Shown here piece after piece: positions 23,201-34,168 of a stretch of 64,000 bases of DNA (the first letter of the stretch is position 1; the number at the start of each line of letters is the position of its first letter). The translations under genes were made by a program, and so were the position numbers. This DNA is from Rhyacophila brunnea. Taxonomy: Eukaryota > Arthropoda > Insecta > Trichoptera > Rhyacophilidae. The notes under the pieces are model-generated. The model worked only from the letters and a program-made list of their open reading frames with translations, searched no databases and had not been told where the DNA came from. Location: the NCBI GenBank assembly GCA_022495005.1, contig JAGYXB010002044.1:682001-746000 (forward strand), in the 5' to 3' direction.

Positions 23201-25663
23201 TAAAATTTTATCAGACTGATATTCTCATCCAGTAGCACATTTTAAACCTTAAAACGAACATTGTCAGTTGGCAACCATCTGCCGTAATCACTAAAACAAG
23301 AATGAGCGCACTTCACGTTGAACTTCACTGCATCGGCACCCGCATGATTCAATGAACGACATTTGAACGTTTTTATCATATTCTACATGCCAACACTTTT
23401 CATCTGTCACGTCAAACTGACGTTCTTTTTTCTTTTAGCAGTTGGCACTATGTATTTTCTATGAGAGTGTTGTCTATTATCTATGGTCTGCATGCTATGT
23501 TCTATTATCTATGATTGTCATGCCGCATGCATTTTAACGTACGCACACGTAGAAACTGTTAAAAGTAATTGAAATTAGCATGAATAATTAATAATAATTC
23601 AAATTACTAATACATTATTGTAGGCACTCTTCATCATTGTCATTATAATGACAAAGTGAATTTCCGAAATGGTGCACGTTCAAAATATTCTGCAAAATGA
23701 CGAAAACATAGACATTTTTATCGACGTGAGTTCACGTGATAGTCCGCGACATGCACCTCAATGTGGGTGGGCCTTAAGTCGCACGGCCATCGTGGGTGAT
23801 ACCCACCCGATTATTTTGACAGGTAGACATTACGTTTTTCATTTCTGTTCCATGTATCAAGCAGTGGCGCCATTGTACACAATGTACAAGTATGACAAAG
23901 CAACCTTGGGTTAATTTAAATATCTGTTCCTGGCCTTAAGCCGGTGTAAAGGCAGGATGAACAATCACACTTGTTGAAAATTCCAATTGTTTCTTTGGCA
24001 AATAATGTTGCCAATGTAAAAAGTATTTTTTTTTATATCTACTGATTCAACTAGGTAAAACCTTAAACTTATTCTGGAATCGTTGTCAAATTTTGTAATA
24101 AAACAAGTTCACGTGATTCACTCATAGTAGGTAGGTACCAAGGTGGATAATAATATACGTACTTACTTACTCCACCCTGTCATATCCCAGTGTTAAGGCA
24201 TCGAGCAAGCATAAAGTAACGTCACTTTCTCCAGTCCATCGCCACGTATCGTGTCTCCCGCCATATGAGACATGCAACACGTAGATCGCTTTTGTGGCAC
24301 ATGGTGAGGGAGGGTCGGGAACAGAATCCTTGAGGTTGTGCCACAAGGGTACGGAGTGTCGCACAGTTAGATGGCATCCGGAACACATGTTTGGGACATG
24401 TGAAGCGTCTCTTGGCTGCGACGTCCGCTCACTCGAGTGTTTGTAATGCGGTAGTATCACAAAGTACTCATAAGACTCCTAGGAGACATATATAGCTCAA
24501 AAGTTGAGACGTTTGAAACTTGATAAGATGCCATACCGGACCACAGGTTAGCACGCACGTGTTGAATAAACGACATTTTTGTCCTCACAGAATAATATAC
24601 TTGGTCCAAATTATTGGATCTTTAAATACCCATGTCATATGGGTTACATGTAAATTGTACGTAAAACATTTCACTGTAGCACAGTTCGCCGTGAGCTTTC
24701 TATCGGAAAAAATGACCGTATATTATACGGTCTCCAAGTTTATTAGATTCAATAATATGAACATTTATTCAATTTCCATAGTCGATTTTGGCAAAATTCA
24801 TGAATTCAAGAATGAAAACCTAACAAATAATCCAGTATATCGGCTATTTACGAAATTTGTTTGCCGCTGGCTTCCTGTAAACTGACAAGAACCGTGTTTT
24901 ATTTAGACATGATTTTTATCTCAGAACTATACGACCTACCTATATTTATTTCTACCATCATATACCTATTTCCGATACAAGATTTTACGGTGAAGTGTGA
25001 TATGGCGAAACGTACAAATTTCCGGGCACGTGTCATATATAGTTTTAACGATTGTATCCTTTTGTTTCAGAGTTAGAGCTAAAAAAAAGATGGAAGAATT
25101 TAAAAGATAACTATCGCAAAGAACTCAAAAAGTATCCTGCCCACAACGACGACCCACTAGCAGACCCCGATTTACAATCTCAGTGGGCACATTTTAAACG
25201 CTTGTCATTTCTTACACCCGAGCTTACGTGTCGATATCCTAATCCTAATAAATCCATTAAAAGTGTAAAAGAAAATGTACAGAAAAAGGAACAATCACGT
25301 CCTGAGGTGGTTCTGATGGAAGATGTTACTATTTCCAAAATTAGAAGTTTGAAACCCGACAAAACGACGAAAGCGCCGCTGGAATCACCGACGTTATTGA
25401 AAGCTAAAAAACCGCTGCCGACAAAAACTGAACTAACCTTCAAGCAAGACTTTTTCGAAATAGAAAACACGAAACTTAATCTTGTGGCAAAGAGCCTCCA
25501 AAAAAGTTCAACGCCTACATTTGAAAATGACGACTATCATTTCTTCATGAGTCTGATGCCTCAGATGGCTCCGTTGTCAGCGGTGAAAAAAATGCGAATT
25601 CGAAACAGGATGATCCAAGCTATCATGGACGAAAACGATCCCGCGTGGAAGCGGCAATCTTGA
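20247..25663 (+). CDS. MADF-BESS protein, gene 1 (two exons)
   Basis: Exons are 20247-20427 and 25071-25663 (257 aa). The donor is CCCAA|GTACGT and the acceptor TTTGTTTCAG|AG; the intron is phase 1 and about 4.6 kb. Residues about 16-111 form an MADF domain, a Myb/SANT-like DNA-binding fold: LIRAVKARPGIWKRLHP, then across the junction LKKRWKNLKDNYRKELKK with the conserved Trp, and WAHFKRLSFL. A basic, low-complexity linker follows. Residues about 214-246 form a BESS motif (DYHFFMSLMPQM plus a basic helix), a protein-interaction motif. Proteins of this family (Adf-1, Dip3 and stonewall in fly) bind DNA in the nucleus and regulate transcription; the targets of this one are unknown. The start is the first ATG before the domain. 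It is most similar to gene 2. Its intron is loaded with transposons. ATTAAA at 25691 may be its poly(A) signal. Confidence 0.9.
20775..20975 (-). repeat. SINE family S1, near complete, in gene 1 intron
   Basis: On the minus strand a tRNA-like head (GACTCTCGTGGTGCAGTG, B box GGGTTCGATTCCCGG) is followed by the body CTCAAAGCCTGGTGTTTG and CACTACACTACTGCATTGAG. The head would not fold with a paired acceptor stem, so it is not a functional tRNA. It is inserted antisense to gene 1. Confidence 0.82.
21120..21380. other. CpG-rich patch inside gene 1 intron
   Basis: GC-rich sequence (around GTGCTTGCGCTTGTCGCG) in the first third of the intron. No open frame or repeat family was recognised; possibly an intronic regulatory element or a transposon remnant. 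Confidence 0.3.
21887..23075. mobile_element. Composite element with GGCGGCCATA inverted ends
   Basis: The left end GGCGGCCATATACGTACAG continues to AAGAGGTTGAACA, and the right end inverted reads GGCGGCCATAGATGGACAG and continues to CAGGTTGAACA. It appears to sit in an S2 SINE tail, because the flanks together read CCGATCCTAATAGGATC as in the SINE at 14158-14365, with TAATA possibly duplicated. A further internal GGCGGCCAT near 22260 suggests more than one copy. An MITE with a 10-bp duplication is nested at 21924-22227. Confidence 0.65.
21924..22227 (-). mobile_element. MITE family M, ~10-bp TSD (MULE-like?)
   Basis: A 304-bp element runs from CAGGGAACTCAG to CTGTTCTG. The flanks are AGAGGTTGAA (21914-21923) and TGAGGTTGAA (22228-22237), nine of ten bases identical. 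It is the inverse of the 305-bp copy at 60437-60741, which has a perfect 10-bp duplication, and is related to the interrupted copy at 55365-56105. Duplications of 9-11 bp are typical of Mutator-like elements. It has no coding capacity. Confidence 0.78.
23100..23776. mobile_element. DNA transposon remnant with ~30-bp TIRs
   Basis: The ends are inverted copies beginning AAGGCCCACCCACATTGAGG and continuing TGCATGTC. The element is about 677 bp long and AT-rich inside, with repeated ATCTATG motifs. No target duplication was clear and no transposase could be read. It lies in the intron of gene 1. Confidence 0.75.
24167..24460. other. GC-rich unclassified block in gene 1 intron
   Basis: Open on the minus strand for 97 codons with a CSGC-type pair of cysteines, but no domain was recognised. 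The composition differs from the surrounding intron. It may be a retrotransposon fragment; I cannot assign it. Confidence 0.25.
24637..25035. mobile_element. MITE family E next to gene 1 exon 2
   Basis: Inverted ends contain AAATTGTACGT and CACAGTTCGCCGTGAG at the left, and the inverse of TTTACGGTGAAGTGTGATAT with GTACAAATTT at the right. The interior carries a copy of the outer compound MITE from 16378-16829 (24780-24885). Related copies are at 55495-55960 and 27560-27990. It ends about 35 bp before the exon 2 acceptor, so it lies close to the branch-point and polypyrimidine region. Confidence 0.7.
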
Positions 25664-25690
25664 ACATTACAAGATTTTTCATTGGCTTTC

Positions 25691-25696
25691 ATTAAA
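25691..25696 (+). terminator. Candidate poly(A) signal of gene 1
   Basis: ATTAAA lies 28 bp after the stop codon of gene 1, just before a hAT MITE end at 25713. It is the nearest recognisable variant; a distal signal is possible. Confidence 0.35.
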
Positions 25697-25712
25697 GATT
25701 ATATGTACATAC

Positions 25713-26120
25713 CAGTAGCGAAGGTAGGAGGCAGGCTGTTAAGATCCGCCATGAATAGTGCACATTAATCTTAGTTAGTCATACGTATTTGTTTTTATTG
25801 AACAGTCTACAATTTTACAGATGGTGTTGGTTAGTTTTTCGTATACTTTGGACGATTTGACAAAATTGTGCACAGTTTTTCATTCAGACTTATTTGTTTT
25901 CGTTGAATTAAGAATTATGAATACATAATACACAATATTATATTGTTGGCTTATTTTTTTAAATTCATTAAGCCCTTCACAACCCAAAATATAAATTATA
26001 TAAAAAATATTATTAGATCTATAAATTTTCCAAAGTGATGTATCATATAATTGCACATTTTTAAATATTTTGTAGATTATCTTTTATGCTTGGCTTGGTT
26101 TTCGCGGGTTTAATTGAATT
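25713..26120. mobile_element. hAT MITE family K, one end only
   Basis: Begins CAGTAGCGAAGGTAGGAGG and continues GGCTGTTAAGATCCGCCAT, matching 6433 onward, including the internal TCATACGTATTTGTTT and TTTAATTGAATTTTAAAAACTA blocks. The right terminus is not found, so the copy is truncated. It starts 50 bp after the stop codon of gene 1. Confidence 0.72.
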
Positions 26121-27145
26121 TTAAAAACTAACTAACACTATCTATAAAATATTTATTACACTTTTGACAACTAAATCAATGATTCTCAAGTTGTCGTCAC
26201 CAGTCGTTTGTCAGTCAGTTGGGCCATACCATGAAACCACGGCAATTTAGGACTCCCAATATTTCTCTGCCTAGGCCCAGACGGCTTCGAAAAGAAAATT
26301 CTGCGGGTTGGTCTATTCAAATCCATTCACTCGACGTATTGAAAAATTAAATGCTTTTCGATTGTACTATAAAAAGTTTTAATAAATAATGACAATTTGT
26401 AGTAAAAGTGGTCAAAGTTAACAGTGCGTACTTTGAAACTGTAATCATCCAATAAACAAGACTTATTGGTATGTTCCATGTTCAATATTCTTTCTTGTCA
26501 CGCATTTTTACGAAATAGAAAAACATTGTTTGAAACTTTTGAAAATCAGCGCACGTCGACACCTGCAAACATTACTATCAAATTAAATATAACCTGAATA
26601 GTGTAGGTACCTACCTACGTCGTAAAAATTTGCGCGCTTTAATACAAAGATAACATTCCACGATGAAACATTAAAAAAACCCCCAAACATTATTAAGTAC
26701 CAATATCTCGGTATTTCGGTTGGGACAGCTGATATTTGGTTGAATGTAAATTGTACGAAGTCATCCTTTAATTTGGACGGTTTCTGGGCCATTTTTTTTT
26801 TGACGAATCGATTGCGTCGTTTGCGTCAAAGAAACTCGACACTGCTTACAAACAAAACAATGGAAATGGTTAAAATTAATGGTACTATGTGAACATGATT
26901 TTTCATTAATCAAATTTGTGATAGGTAGTACATACGCTTTAGTCGGCTATAGAGACTAAGGAAACTATAAGAAGGTGTTTGTAGATAGTGATAATTGAAC
27001 ATTTATATTTTTTCAAAAAAAACTTTGTTAATTCACTTTGTTTACATTATTCATATAATTGTGTAGGCGTACAATATTAAACAATATTTGTAAGTTTATA
27101 AATTAAAAAATTTATAACATCTTATAGTTATAAGTACAAACGATA
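26121..27145. other. No gene recognised
   Basis: AT-rich intergenic DNA. A minus-strand frame at 26583-26792 starts MAQKPSKLKDDFVQF in a fair context, but I cannot match it to a family and it ends after 69 codons. Confidence 0.3.
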
Positions 27146-27149
27146 TTTG

Positions 27150-27401
27150 TCACTGTTCTGGCAGAAGACACTAATTCGAAAAAATGACGTATTGAGTTAG
27201 TTATACTAAAATGTTCCTTATTTCAAACTTTACCGTCTGGAAACCTTTTTAATAAATAAACAGTCTTTATTTTAAAGTCATCCTTTTTACGATTAGTTAA
27301 TAAACTCACATGATAGACCATTTCAAACATTTTAACAACTTCAAAGCCAAATTACTCAAAACTAGTATTCTCCAGTTAGTGTGTTCTGCCAGAACAGAGA
27401 C
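27150..27401. mobile_element. MITE family F, copy 1
   Basis: About 250 bp bounded by inverted repeats CACTGTTCTGGCAGAAGACA and GTTCTGCCAGAACAG. A second copy lies inverted at 42480-42731 and is very similar across its whole length, including ACTAGTATTCTCCAGTTAGT and TAAACAGTCTTTATT. It is non-coding; superfamily and target duplication remain unclear. Confidence 0.82.
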
Positions 27402-27559
27402 GTTATATAATACAATTATTATAAACGAAAATGTTTATTTCAATTTACATACTTATAAATTTTCTTAGATTATGAATGCGTATATTTCTGTTTTGTTTTG
27501 TAAATTATAGCTAACAATGACATTCCTTAACTAAGTTAAATATGTAAGTGCGTGTCCGG

Positions 27560-27990
27560 AATATTGTACACATGCAGTTGACCGATAGCCATAAGTGTAG
27601 CATTGACATCAAATTCATGTCTAAATAAAACACTTAAAAATACGTAATAAAATAAAAATAATAAGTCATTTATTGTATAATAAGTATAGTAATTATATAA
27701 AATACAATATATTATTATGTATAATGTATTTTATAAAACTCTGGTATGTGCTCGTAAACGTATGCATATATCAAATAGGTAGGTATCTGATAGTGATAAT
27801 ACCTAATGACAGCGTTATCATCAGATATTTGATACCAATCAATATAATTAAATTAATGTTCTTACTGAAGCTAATAACATTGGTACATTGCTGTCCACAA
27901 TGCTCCAGGAACAACGCGTCATTTTTTTGATCTCAATGCTATACGGTCATCTCTTTCCGGTAGACAGGTCACGGTGAAAAAATAATGTAT
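27560..27990 (+). repeat. MITE family E, diverged copy
   Basis: Shares GCAGTTGACCGATAGC, the block around TGATACCAATCAATAT, AATGCTCCAGGAACAAC and the ending GGTCACGGTGAA with 55505-55930, in order. The ends are too decayed to show clear inverted repeats. Confidence 0.5.
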
Positions 27991-27999
27991 TATGTAACC

Positions 28000-28905
28000 A
28001 GGATAGGTAACTGATATTATTGTAAGGATCTTTTAATGCTGTGTACATATAATACATAATAGTTTTATGATTATTGTACTTACAAGCTATAGTTTGTTGA
28101 TAAATAATAATATTTTTATAGATTTTTTTTAAATTAATAATTAAGAATTGTAATGTTTACTAAATTAACTAAGTTTATAGTTTTATGAATAAGATGAATA
28201 TAAATTATTAATCTGAAAACATAATTAAACATAAATACTTACTTACATCTTCAAGTAGGATGAGGATGGACAGATTCTTCTGGTATTGCGGCCACCACGA
28301 AAACACTTTGAAACAGTGTTATTGAAATTATTTGAAAGTAACGATATCTACACCTAAATGAGTCGCCTGCACTGCCACAAGAGTCTGATTCCATTTTACC
28401 TACACTGTGTTTAATTTTCAACTTTATGAAAAATTTGAAGCTTACTATAAACCAACATACCAACAAGTACCTACTTACACATTTTTGTCCACACTTATTT
28501 TTTCTCAAAAAATTATAGCCACATAAATAAGTACTAGAAAACATTTGTCCGCACAAATGTTTCCAACCTCCGCACACAGAATTTTTGTAAAAGGTAGTGT
28601 GCGACAATTTGTTTAGCGTATTGATCAAACAATGACCTTTAAAATGTGCAGCACCAAAATCGGGTTAATATTTGATGATATATACATAAAATTAATCACT
28701 TCCTTGTTATATAGGTAATTTATTTCGCGGCATGATATGTTGATGAGTTAATTTATCTACGCAAATAAAGTAAATATATCCGCACATATTTTCATAAAGA
28801 TAATCCCGCTTCAAATTCTTACATCGTTCTTTGATCTACAGCTGCATTCTACCTACACATGCCTCCTCCCACGGCAATTTTAAACGATTTTAATTAACAT
28901 TGGGG
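28000..28905. other. No gene recognised
   Basis: AT-rich DNA. The minus-strand frame at 28251-28628 is cysteine-containing only because a GTGCGGACAAATG-like motif recurs. No domain was seen. Confidence 0.35.
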
Positions 28906-28913
28906 CTCTACGG

Positions 28914-29698
28914 CAGTTCCAAACTTTATGTTACTATGCCTCCCTTTAAAAAAATCTAATCGTGGCGCCTCCTCCCCTTTATTTATAGCACAATCAATTT
29001 TAATAGTTGTCAATCCAAATCCATCATCGTTCATTGACAAATGGATTCTATCGCGGGCCCCCAGACCAGTATCATTCAACCACATATTTAAAATATTTAG
29101 TAGCCCTGAAACAAAGCAGCGATTTTTTTCCTATTAATAAAATAATGCGAAAAGTGCATTAGCAAACTAACCAAGAACTCAGGAAATAGATATTTGTTTC
29201 CTTCAATATCATATAAAAGTGGAGACATGGCGAACTTATTTTTTTTATAATTTTGATTTCCAAAGCTCCAATTTTTTTATGAATGCCTACACTTTGTCTT
29301 TTTAAATCAGTGAATGCATTAGTGGTCCTTGCATTGATTTATTCACTCAGTTTTTTTTAATTTCAACGAAATAGATTTACAAATAATTAACAAAATTATC
29401 GTTCCTAAACAAATTTGCCTCAAAGTTCAACATTATGATTTGACCTTTTTATTTCATTTATTCAAGAGATAGCCAGCGCGCTTCACAATAATATAGAAGT
29501 GAGGTATTATAAAATTAGTCTCCATATTTTCAGACAGGTTTGCAAACAACCTTTTATAGGACTGTTTTTTTGTGTAGTTTATAACTAGCGGCCGTTTTAT
29601 AAATTATGCATTTGCAAACTGCAAACTTGTGGCTATTGTGTTAAACTTTTCGCGCCTCCCTTTGCAACACTCCGAGCCTCCCAGTTTGGAAATCGCTG
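28914..29698. mobile_element. hAT element with perfect 8-bp TSD
   Basis: The element starts CAGTTCCAAACTTTATG and ends CCCAGTTTGGAAATCGCTG. The flanks CTCTACGG at 28906-28913 and 29699-29706 are identical. The CAG/CTG ends and 8-bp duplication identify hAT. At 785 bp it is internally deleted. A minus-strand frame near the left end (28894-29085) may be a trace of coding sequence, but I could not recognise a transposase motif. Confidence 0.87.
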
Positions 29699-29934
29699 CT
29701 CTACGGAGTCCTAATGTGAACCTGTTTACAAATACAAAAAAGTGTTATTACAGGATAAATCGATACAATGTACTTTTCATGTGTATTCCAGGTAGATACG
29801 TCAAAAAACCTTAATTACCTATATAATAAATGTACCAATATTGTAAGGTTGGTAACACATTATAAGGTAACGAAAAAAAACACTAAATAATTTAGGTGAA
29901 TAAAATGTTAATTCTTCATCTTCTTCTTTGGGAC

Positions 29935-29972
29935 CTCATGAGTGAGGATCGAGACCCGGGTGATTTGGCAGT
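29935..29972 (-). repeat. Possible LINE 3' tail fragment, copy 2
   Basis: GGGACCTCATGAGTGAGGAT followed by ACCCGGGTGATTT matches 3140-3185. CTTCATCTTCTTCTTTG just before it is the inverse of a GAAGAAGA tail. Confidence 0.4.
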
Positions 29973-30148
29973 CGAGCAGCCTTATTAGCATGTAAGTGTA
30001 CTCCTCTAAAATTATTAATAATTGTAGGTACTTTCAACCAGGGTCATCTATCAATTATTAATGACGTTCGGACTATGTATAAGTACTGGAAATGCGACGC
30101 ATTCCCAGAAATAATCTATGAAATACAATAAGTATACTTAATTATTAT

Positions 30149-30788
30149 TAGAGATTGGAATACCGGTATTTCAAAACCGGTATTCCAGTATTTATCAATA
30201 CTGACATACCGGTTTTCAAAATCCAAAATACCGGAATTTTCGAAGAAAGCACACTCGTTTACGTTTTTGAAAATGAATGATAAGTTATGTGCTGCTAAAA
30301 TGCAAATACATTGAGTGAATCCGACAGAGGTGAAAAAATAATAAAACAAATTTCATCAAATATATTTATATACTTAAGTAAGTAATTGTCGCGATGAATT
30401 ATCATAATATTATTTCGAAATAGAAAAAATCCATGACAAAAATGTTCAATAATTAGTCTATAATTATTGATGACTGTACAAGCATTGAATTTAAAAAGCT
30501 TTTCCTACAGCCGGGACTTATTTGCACTTTTGAGGGCTTTAGTTAATATCAATACATTCAAATTATTCATAAATAATCACTAGTTCTACAATTATGATCA
30601 ATACATATTTTTTAATGTCAACATAATAAATGTAGGTATGTAGGTTTTTGCTATAAAATAATATTTTAAAAGCTATATTTATTGGTAAGCACCTACTTCT
30701 GTTTTTTTAATGTTTAAGAAATACCGGTATTCAATAAGAAATACCGAAAAACCGGTATTGACATTTTCATTCGGTATTGCAATCACTA
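30149..30788. mobile_element. hAT-like element rich in ACCGGTATT
   Basis: Ends are TAGAGATTGGAATACCGG and, inverted, TAGTGATTGCAATACCG. The flanks ATTATTAT at 30141-30148 and 30789-30796 match over 8 bp but are low complexity. Both ends carry multiple copies of the palindromic motif ACCGGTATT or close variants (about ten in all), likely subterminal transposase-binding repeats. No transposase can be read in the 640 bp. Confidence 0.75.
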
Positions 30789-31206
30789 ATTATTATGTAT
30801 GTAAGTAGATTGTATTGCGCAATTGTCTAGTAAACTTTACTTAGAACACACCATATTACTTTATCAGCCGTACACCAAGCTTCAATTAGTTGTAAAACAA
30901 TAAAGTATCTAGATATGATGTTACAAATATTATATATTAATAATAATTATATACTTTTTTAAAAGAACACCTTCAAGCAAAAGTCACCTAGTAAATAGCA
31001 GCATTTGTATTCGCTTCTTTCATAAAGTAAGTTGTCTACCCAAAATGTCGCCTGCAGCGCAAATTCGTACAGTGTTGATAAATATAACATGATATAAACA
31101 AATAACCATATTATGTACTATCACAATGATACTATATAATGGAATTTTATGTAAGTAGCTCTTAGCTGCAACATGGTTGAATATTACTGCTTTAGAATGT
31201 ATAGAT

Positions 31207-31924
31207 CATGGGTGGCCAACCTTTTCAGCAGCCGGCCCAGATTCTAAAAATGAGATTTCCTACGCGCCGCACTACCGATTTTTTTATTATACAAAACAAA
31301 AAAGAAATATATATTATATATATTAATAAAATAAAACAAAAATGAGAATCAAACATATTTTTTAAATAATAAAAAATAATAAAATAATACAAAAATAATA
31401 AATTTTAGTGAGATTTTGATTTTGTGTGGCAGAACTAAGTGCATCAATATCGATATCGAGTGAGGTTGTTCCTACACGCAACAGTAATGTTTTACAAATG
31501 CACATCGGTGATTAATTGTGTTCTCACTCGGGATTTGATATGCTTCATCCGACTAAAAAGCTGTTCAAATAGCGAAGTCATCATTAGAGCATGTTTGTAA
31601 AATGCAGGATATTTCTCCTTGTCCAAATATGTTTTGTAAAACTCTTCCAAACCAACCTAATGGAATTTCTCCTTTAACTGTTCATCGAAACATATTTCAC
31701 AATGATCCATTTGTAAATTTCTCGGTAATAAATTCACGTCTACGGAGAATAGCGTTGCAAATGCAGCAAAAAGCACACGGTGCTTTTTAAAATCTTGAGC
31801 CAATATCGAATGTCAATTTCAGAAACTAGCACATCTAGCGGCAACAGTTGATATTATTTTTATTTTCTCACTGCTCCACGGGCCACAAGTTGACAACCAG
31901 TGGGCCGCGGGTTGGCCACCCATG
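31207..31924 (-). mobile_element. hAT transposon, internally deleted, 8-bp TSD
   Basis: Ends CATGGGTGGCCAACC and GGTTGGCCACCCATG are perfect inverses. GTATAGAT flanks both sides (31199-31206 and 31925-31932). The 718-bp element keeps only the 3' part of its transposase gene on the minus strand. The ends resemble those of Charlie-type hAT elements. Confidence 0.93.
31440..31785 (-). pseudogene. hAT transposase C-terminal remnant (GTF2IRD2/ZBED5-like)
   Basis: The minus strand reads LFSVDVNLLPRNLQMDHCEI, then DEQLKEKFH, a stop, EEFYKTYLDKEKYPAFYKH, and LFEQLFSRMKHIKSRVR with TDVHL. This order is typical of the hAT C-terminal dimerisation region in domesticated relatives such as GTF2IRD2, FAM200 and ZBED5 (LQMDLCE, FY..L...KYP, EQLFSRMK..KS..R..LTDEHL). 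It has stop codons and lacks the zinc finger and catalytic core, so it is dead. Confidence 0.85.
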
Positions 31925-31932
31925 GTATAGAT

Positions 31933-32770
31933 ACACAAATAGGTATATTATATATCTTTTATCGTTTACATTTTCATATTGAACGGCATCGTTCTTGACC
32001 ATTCTCTGGCGACAGATAGCAACAACTCGTAGATGAGCAACCGTAGTTATAGCGACAGGCCAGCTTTTCATTGCTAATAATTTTTGTATTAAAATCAGCA
32101 TTATAAAAATATGTAATAACACTGTTACCCGTGAAAATTTTAAAACGATTTGGCGTACAGGTATAGACAGTTGTTAGCGCAGTGCGTTCCAAATATTCAA
32201 CCTAAACTAAAGCATGCGCCAAACTACTCAGTGTCAAAAGTCAAAACCAGAATTAAAACGTTGAAGTGAAGTGGAAGATGAAGAGATCAATTAATATAGG
32301 CATAGTTTAACAGTGCACGACGCAGCATTGTGACGTAGAAGGCATGATATAAAGTTTCACTGTAACACAAAATATATTGAATATGTACCTACCATTTTAG
32401 GAAATATATCAATGCAAACACAGTGAGAAAACCAAATAATAATATATACTTAATATGACAATATGTCATGAGTTCGTTAGTTATGTTATTATGGCGGATG
32501 TACTTAGCTAGAGAATTGATAGCGTATATAGGTTGACAGGGATATTCAAAAAACTCATACCCACCTAATAAACAACGATAATTTCGTATTGACCACATTT
32601 TTAGTTCAAAACAAGTAAATATTTATTACGAATCGCAATGGCTTTTATAATATGTATAATATAATTTTGAGTCGAATTTCAACAGCACTTCAGTGGCGGG
32701 TTTATACTATAGGTTTTTATTCTTTTTTATAGGTAATCAATTATATACCTGTATGTAATATATATTTATG
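31933..32770. other. No gene recognised
   Basis: AT-rich DNA; short minus-strand frames here have no domain. Confidence 0.4.
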
Positions 32771-32830
32771 TATTTTAACACAACAATAGGCCACGAGGCC
32801 CAATGATAATAGTGTAGTGAAATAGTAATA

Positions 32831-34152
32831 AAAGGAGACAGACTGCGATGTGAAAATTTTAGAGGGATATCACTCCTGAGCACAAGTTATAAGGTATTCA
32901 CAATGATCCTGAAGACAAAACTGGCAGGTTACGCGGAAAACATAGTAAGTGAATACCACGCTGGCTTCAGGGCAGGAAGGTCTACAACGGATCAGCTCTT
33001 CACAGTTCGCCAAATACTGGAAAAATGCTGGGAATTCGATGTAGACATTTATCAGCTCTTTATTGATTTTAAGCAGGCATATGACAGCATCGACCGGGAA
33101 AAACTATTCACTGTCCTTCTGGACTTTGAAATCCCACCAAAACTAGTCAGGCTTGTTAGAATCACACTGCAGAATACACTCTCCCAGGTGAAGGTGAATG
33201 GCCAACGGACGGAGGGCTTTGAAGTATCTCGGGGTCTTAAGCAAGGAGACGGATTGGCTCCCATGCTGTTCAACTTAGCCCTGAATCCGCTATCAGAAAG
33301 TCTCAAGTGAACAGGAGCGGCACTATATTAAGCAGACAGAGCCAATTGGTTGGCTACGCAGACGACCTCAACATGATGGGTAGATCCATACAGATTGTGA
33401 AGAAAGAATTTGACCACCTCCAAAGGGCCGCTCTAGAGATTGGCTTAAGAGTAAATGAAAACAAAACTAAATTCATGGTAGAAAGCCGACAAAATCAGAG
33501 TAGGCTGGGCCAAAGTTCCAGTTTTGGAAACCATCAATTTGAGGTTGTCAACCGGTTCACATACCTGGGTTCCAATATTACAAAAGAGAACGAGGAACTG
33601 GAAGAAATAAAAGCCCGAATAACCGCTGCAAATAAATCGTACTTCTCATTGCTGCCCATATTCAAATCCAGAAATGTCCACAGAAAAACTAAGACGCGGC
33701 TCTATAAAACCGTCATACGCACAGTCGTTGCATACGGGTGCGAGTCATGGACGCTAAATGTGAAAGCAGCTGAAATGGTGGATTGCTTTGAGAGAAAGAT
33801 CTTTAGGCGGATATACGGACCCATGAATGATGGTGGGGAGTGGAGAATTAGGTACAATACGGAACTATACCGCTTATACCAAGATTCAAAACTCTCCAAC
33901 TTCATAAAACTCCAGAGGCTAAACTGGGCAGGCCATGTCCAGCGCATGCCTGAGTCACGGATACCGAAGAAGATCCTCGAAGGAAACCCAGGGGGGAAAA
34001 GACCAGTGGGAAAACCACGCACACGATGGGGTGATAATGTTACAAAAGATGCCAACCAGATGCTAAAAATCAGGAACTGGAAGAGACGTGCGGAAGACCG
34101 TTCCGGCTGGAGGACAGCGGTGGAGGAGGCCAGGGCTCGACTTGAGCTGTAG
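32831..34152 (+). pseudogene. LINE reverse transcriptase (truncated, one frameshift)
   Basis: Reverse transcriptase copies the LINE RNA at the target site. The open frame runs 32831-33307 through KGDRLRCENFRGISLL, GFRAGRSTTDQLF, FIDFKQAYDSIDR (catalytic Asp, motif A) and GLKQGDGLAPMLFN (motif B). It hits TGA at 33308, and a 1-base shift carries it on. The second frame, to 34152, has VGYADDLN (catalytic DD, motif C), NENKTKFM, FTYLGSNI, AYGCESWTL, NWAGHVQRM and KPRTRWGDNV, the usual C-terminal order. The endonuclease is lost by truncation. Catalytic residues survive, so decay is recent, but the copy cannot be autonomous. Confidence 0.92.
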
Positions 34153-34168
34153 CGCCATCGAAGAAGAA
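32831..34168 (+). mobile_element. 5'-truncated LINE with 12-bp TSD
   Basis: A 1.34-kb insertion is flanked by GAAATAGTAATA at 32819-32830 and 34169-34180. It ends in a GAAGAAGAA tail directly after the reverse transcriptase ORF, and begins inside the ORF at a KGDRLRCENFRGISLL-coding position. That is the expected product of incomplete target-primed reverse transcription. The RTE-like clade assignment is tentative. Confidence 0.93.

Noticed and set aside
24167..24460. Cysteine-containing 97-codon minus-strand frame
   Set aside because: I considered a zinc-knuckle or LINE ORF fragment, but cysteine spacing does not fit a known motif.
26583..26792. Minus-strand frame starting MAQKPSKLKDDFVQF
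   Set aside because: Looks slightly protein-like at its start but matches no family I recognise, and ends quickly without a splice donor I could support.
28251..28628. 125-codon cysteine-containing minus-strand frame
   Set aside because: The cysteines come from a short repeated DNA motif (GTGCGGACAAATG-like); there is no domain or start context.
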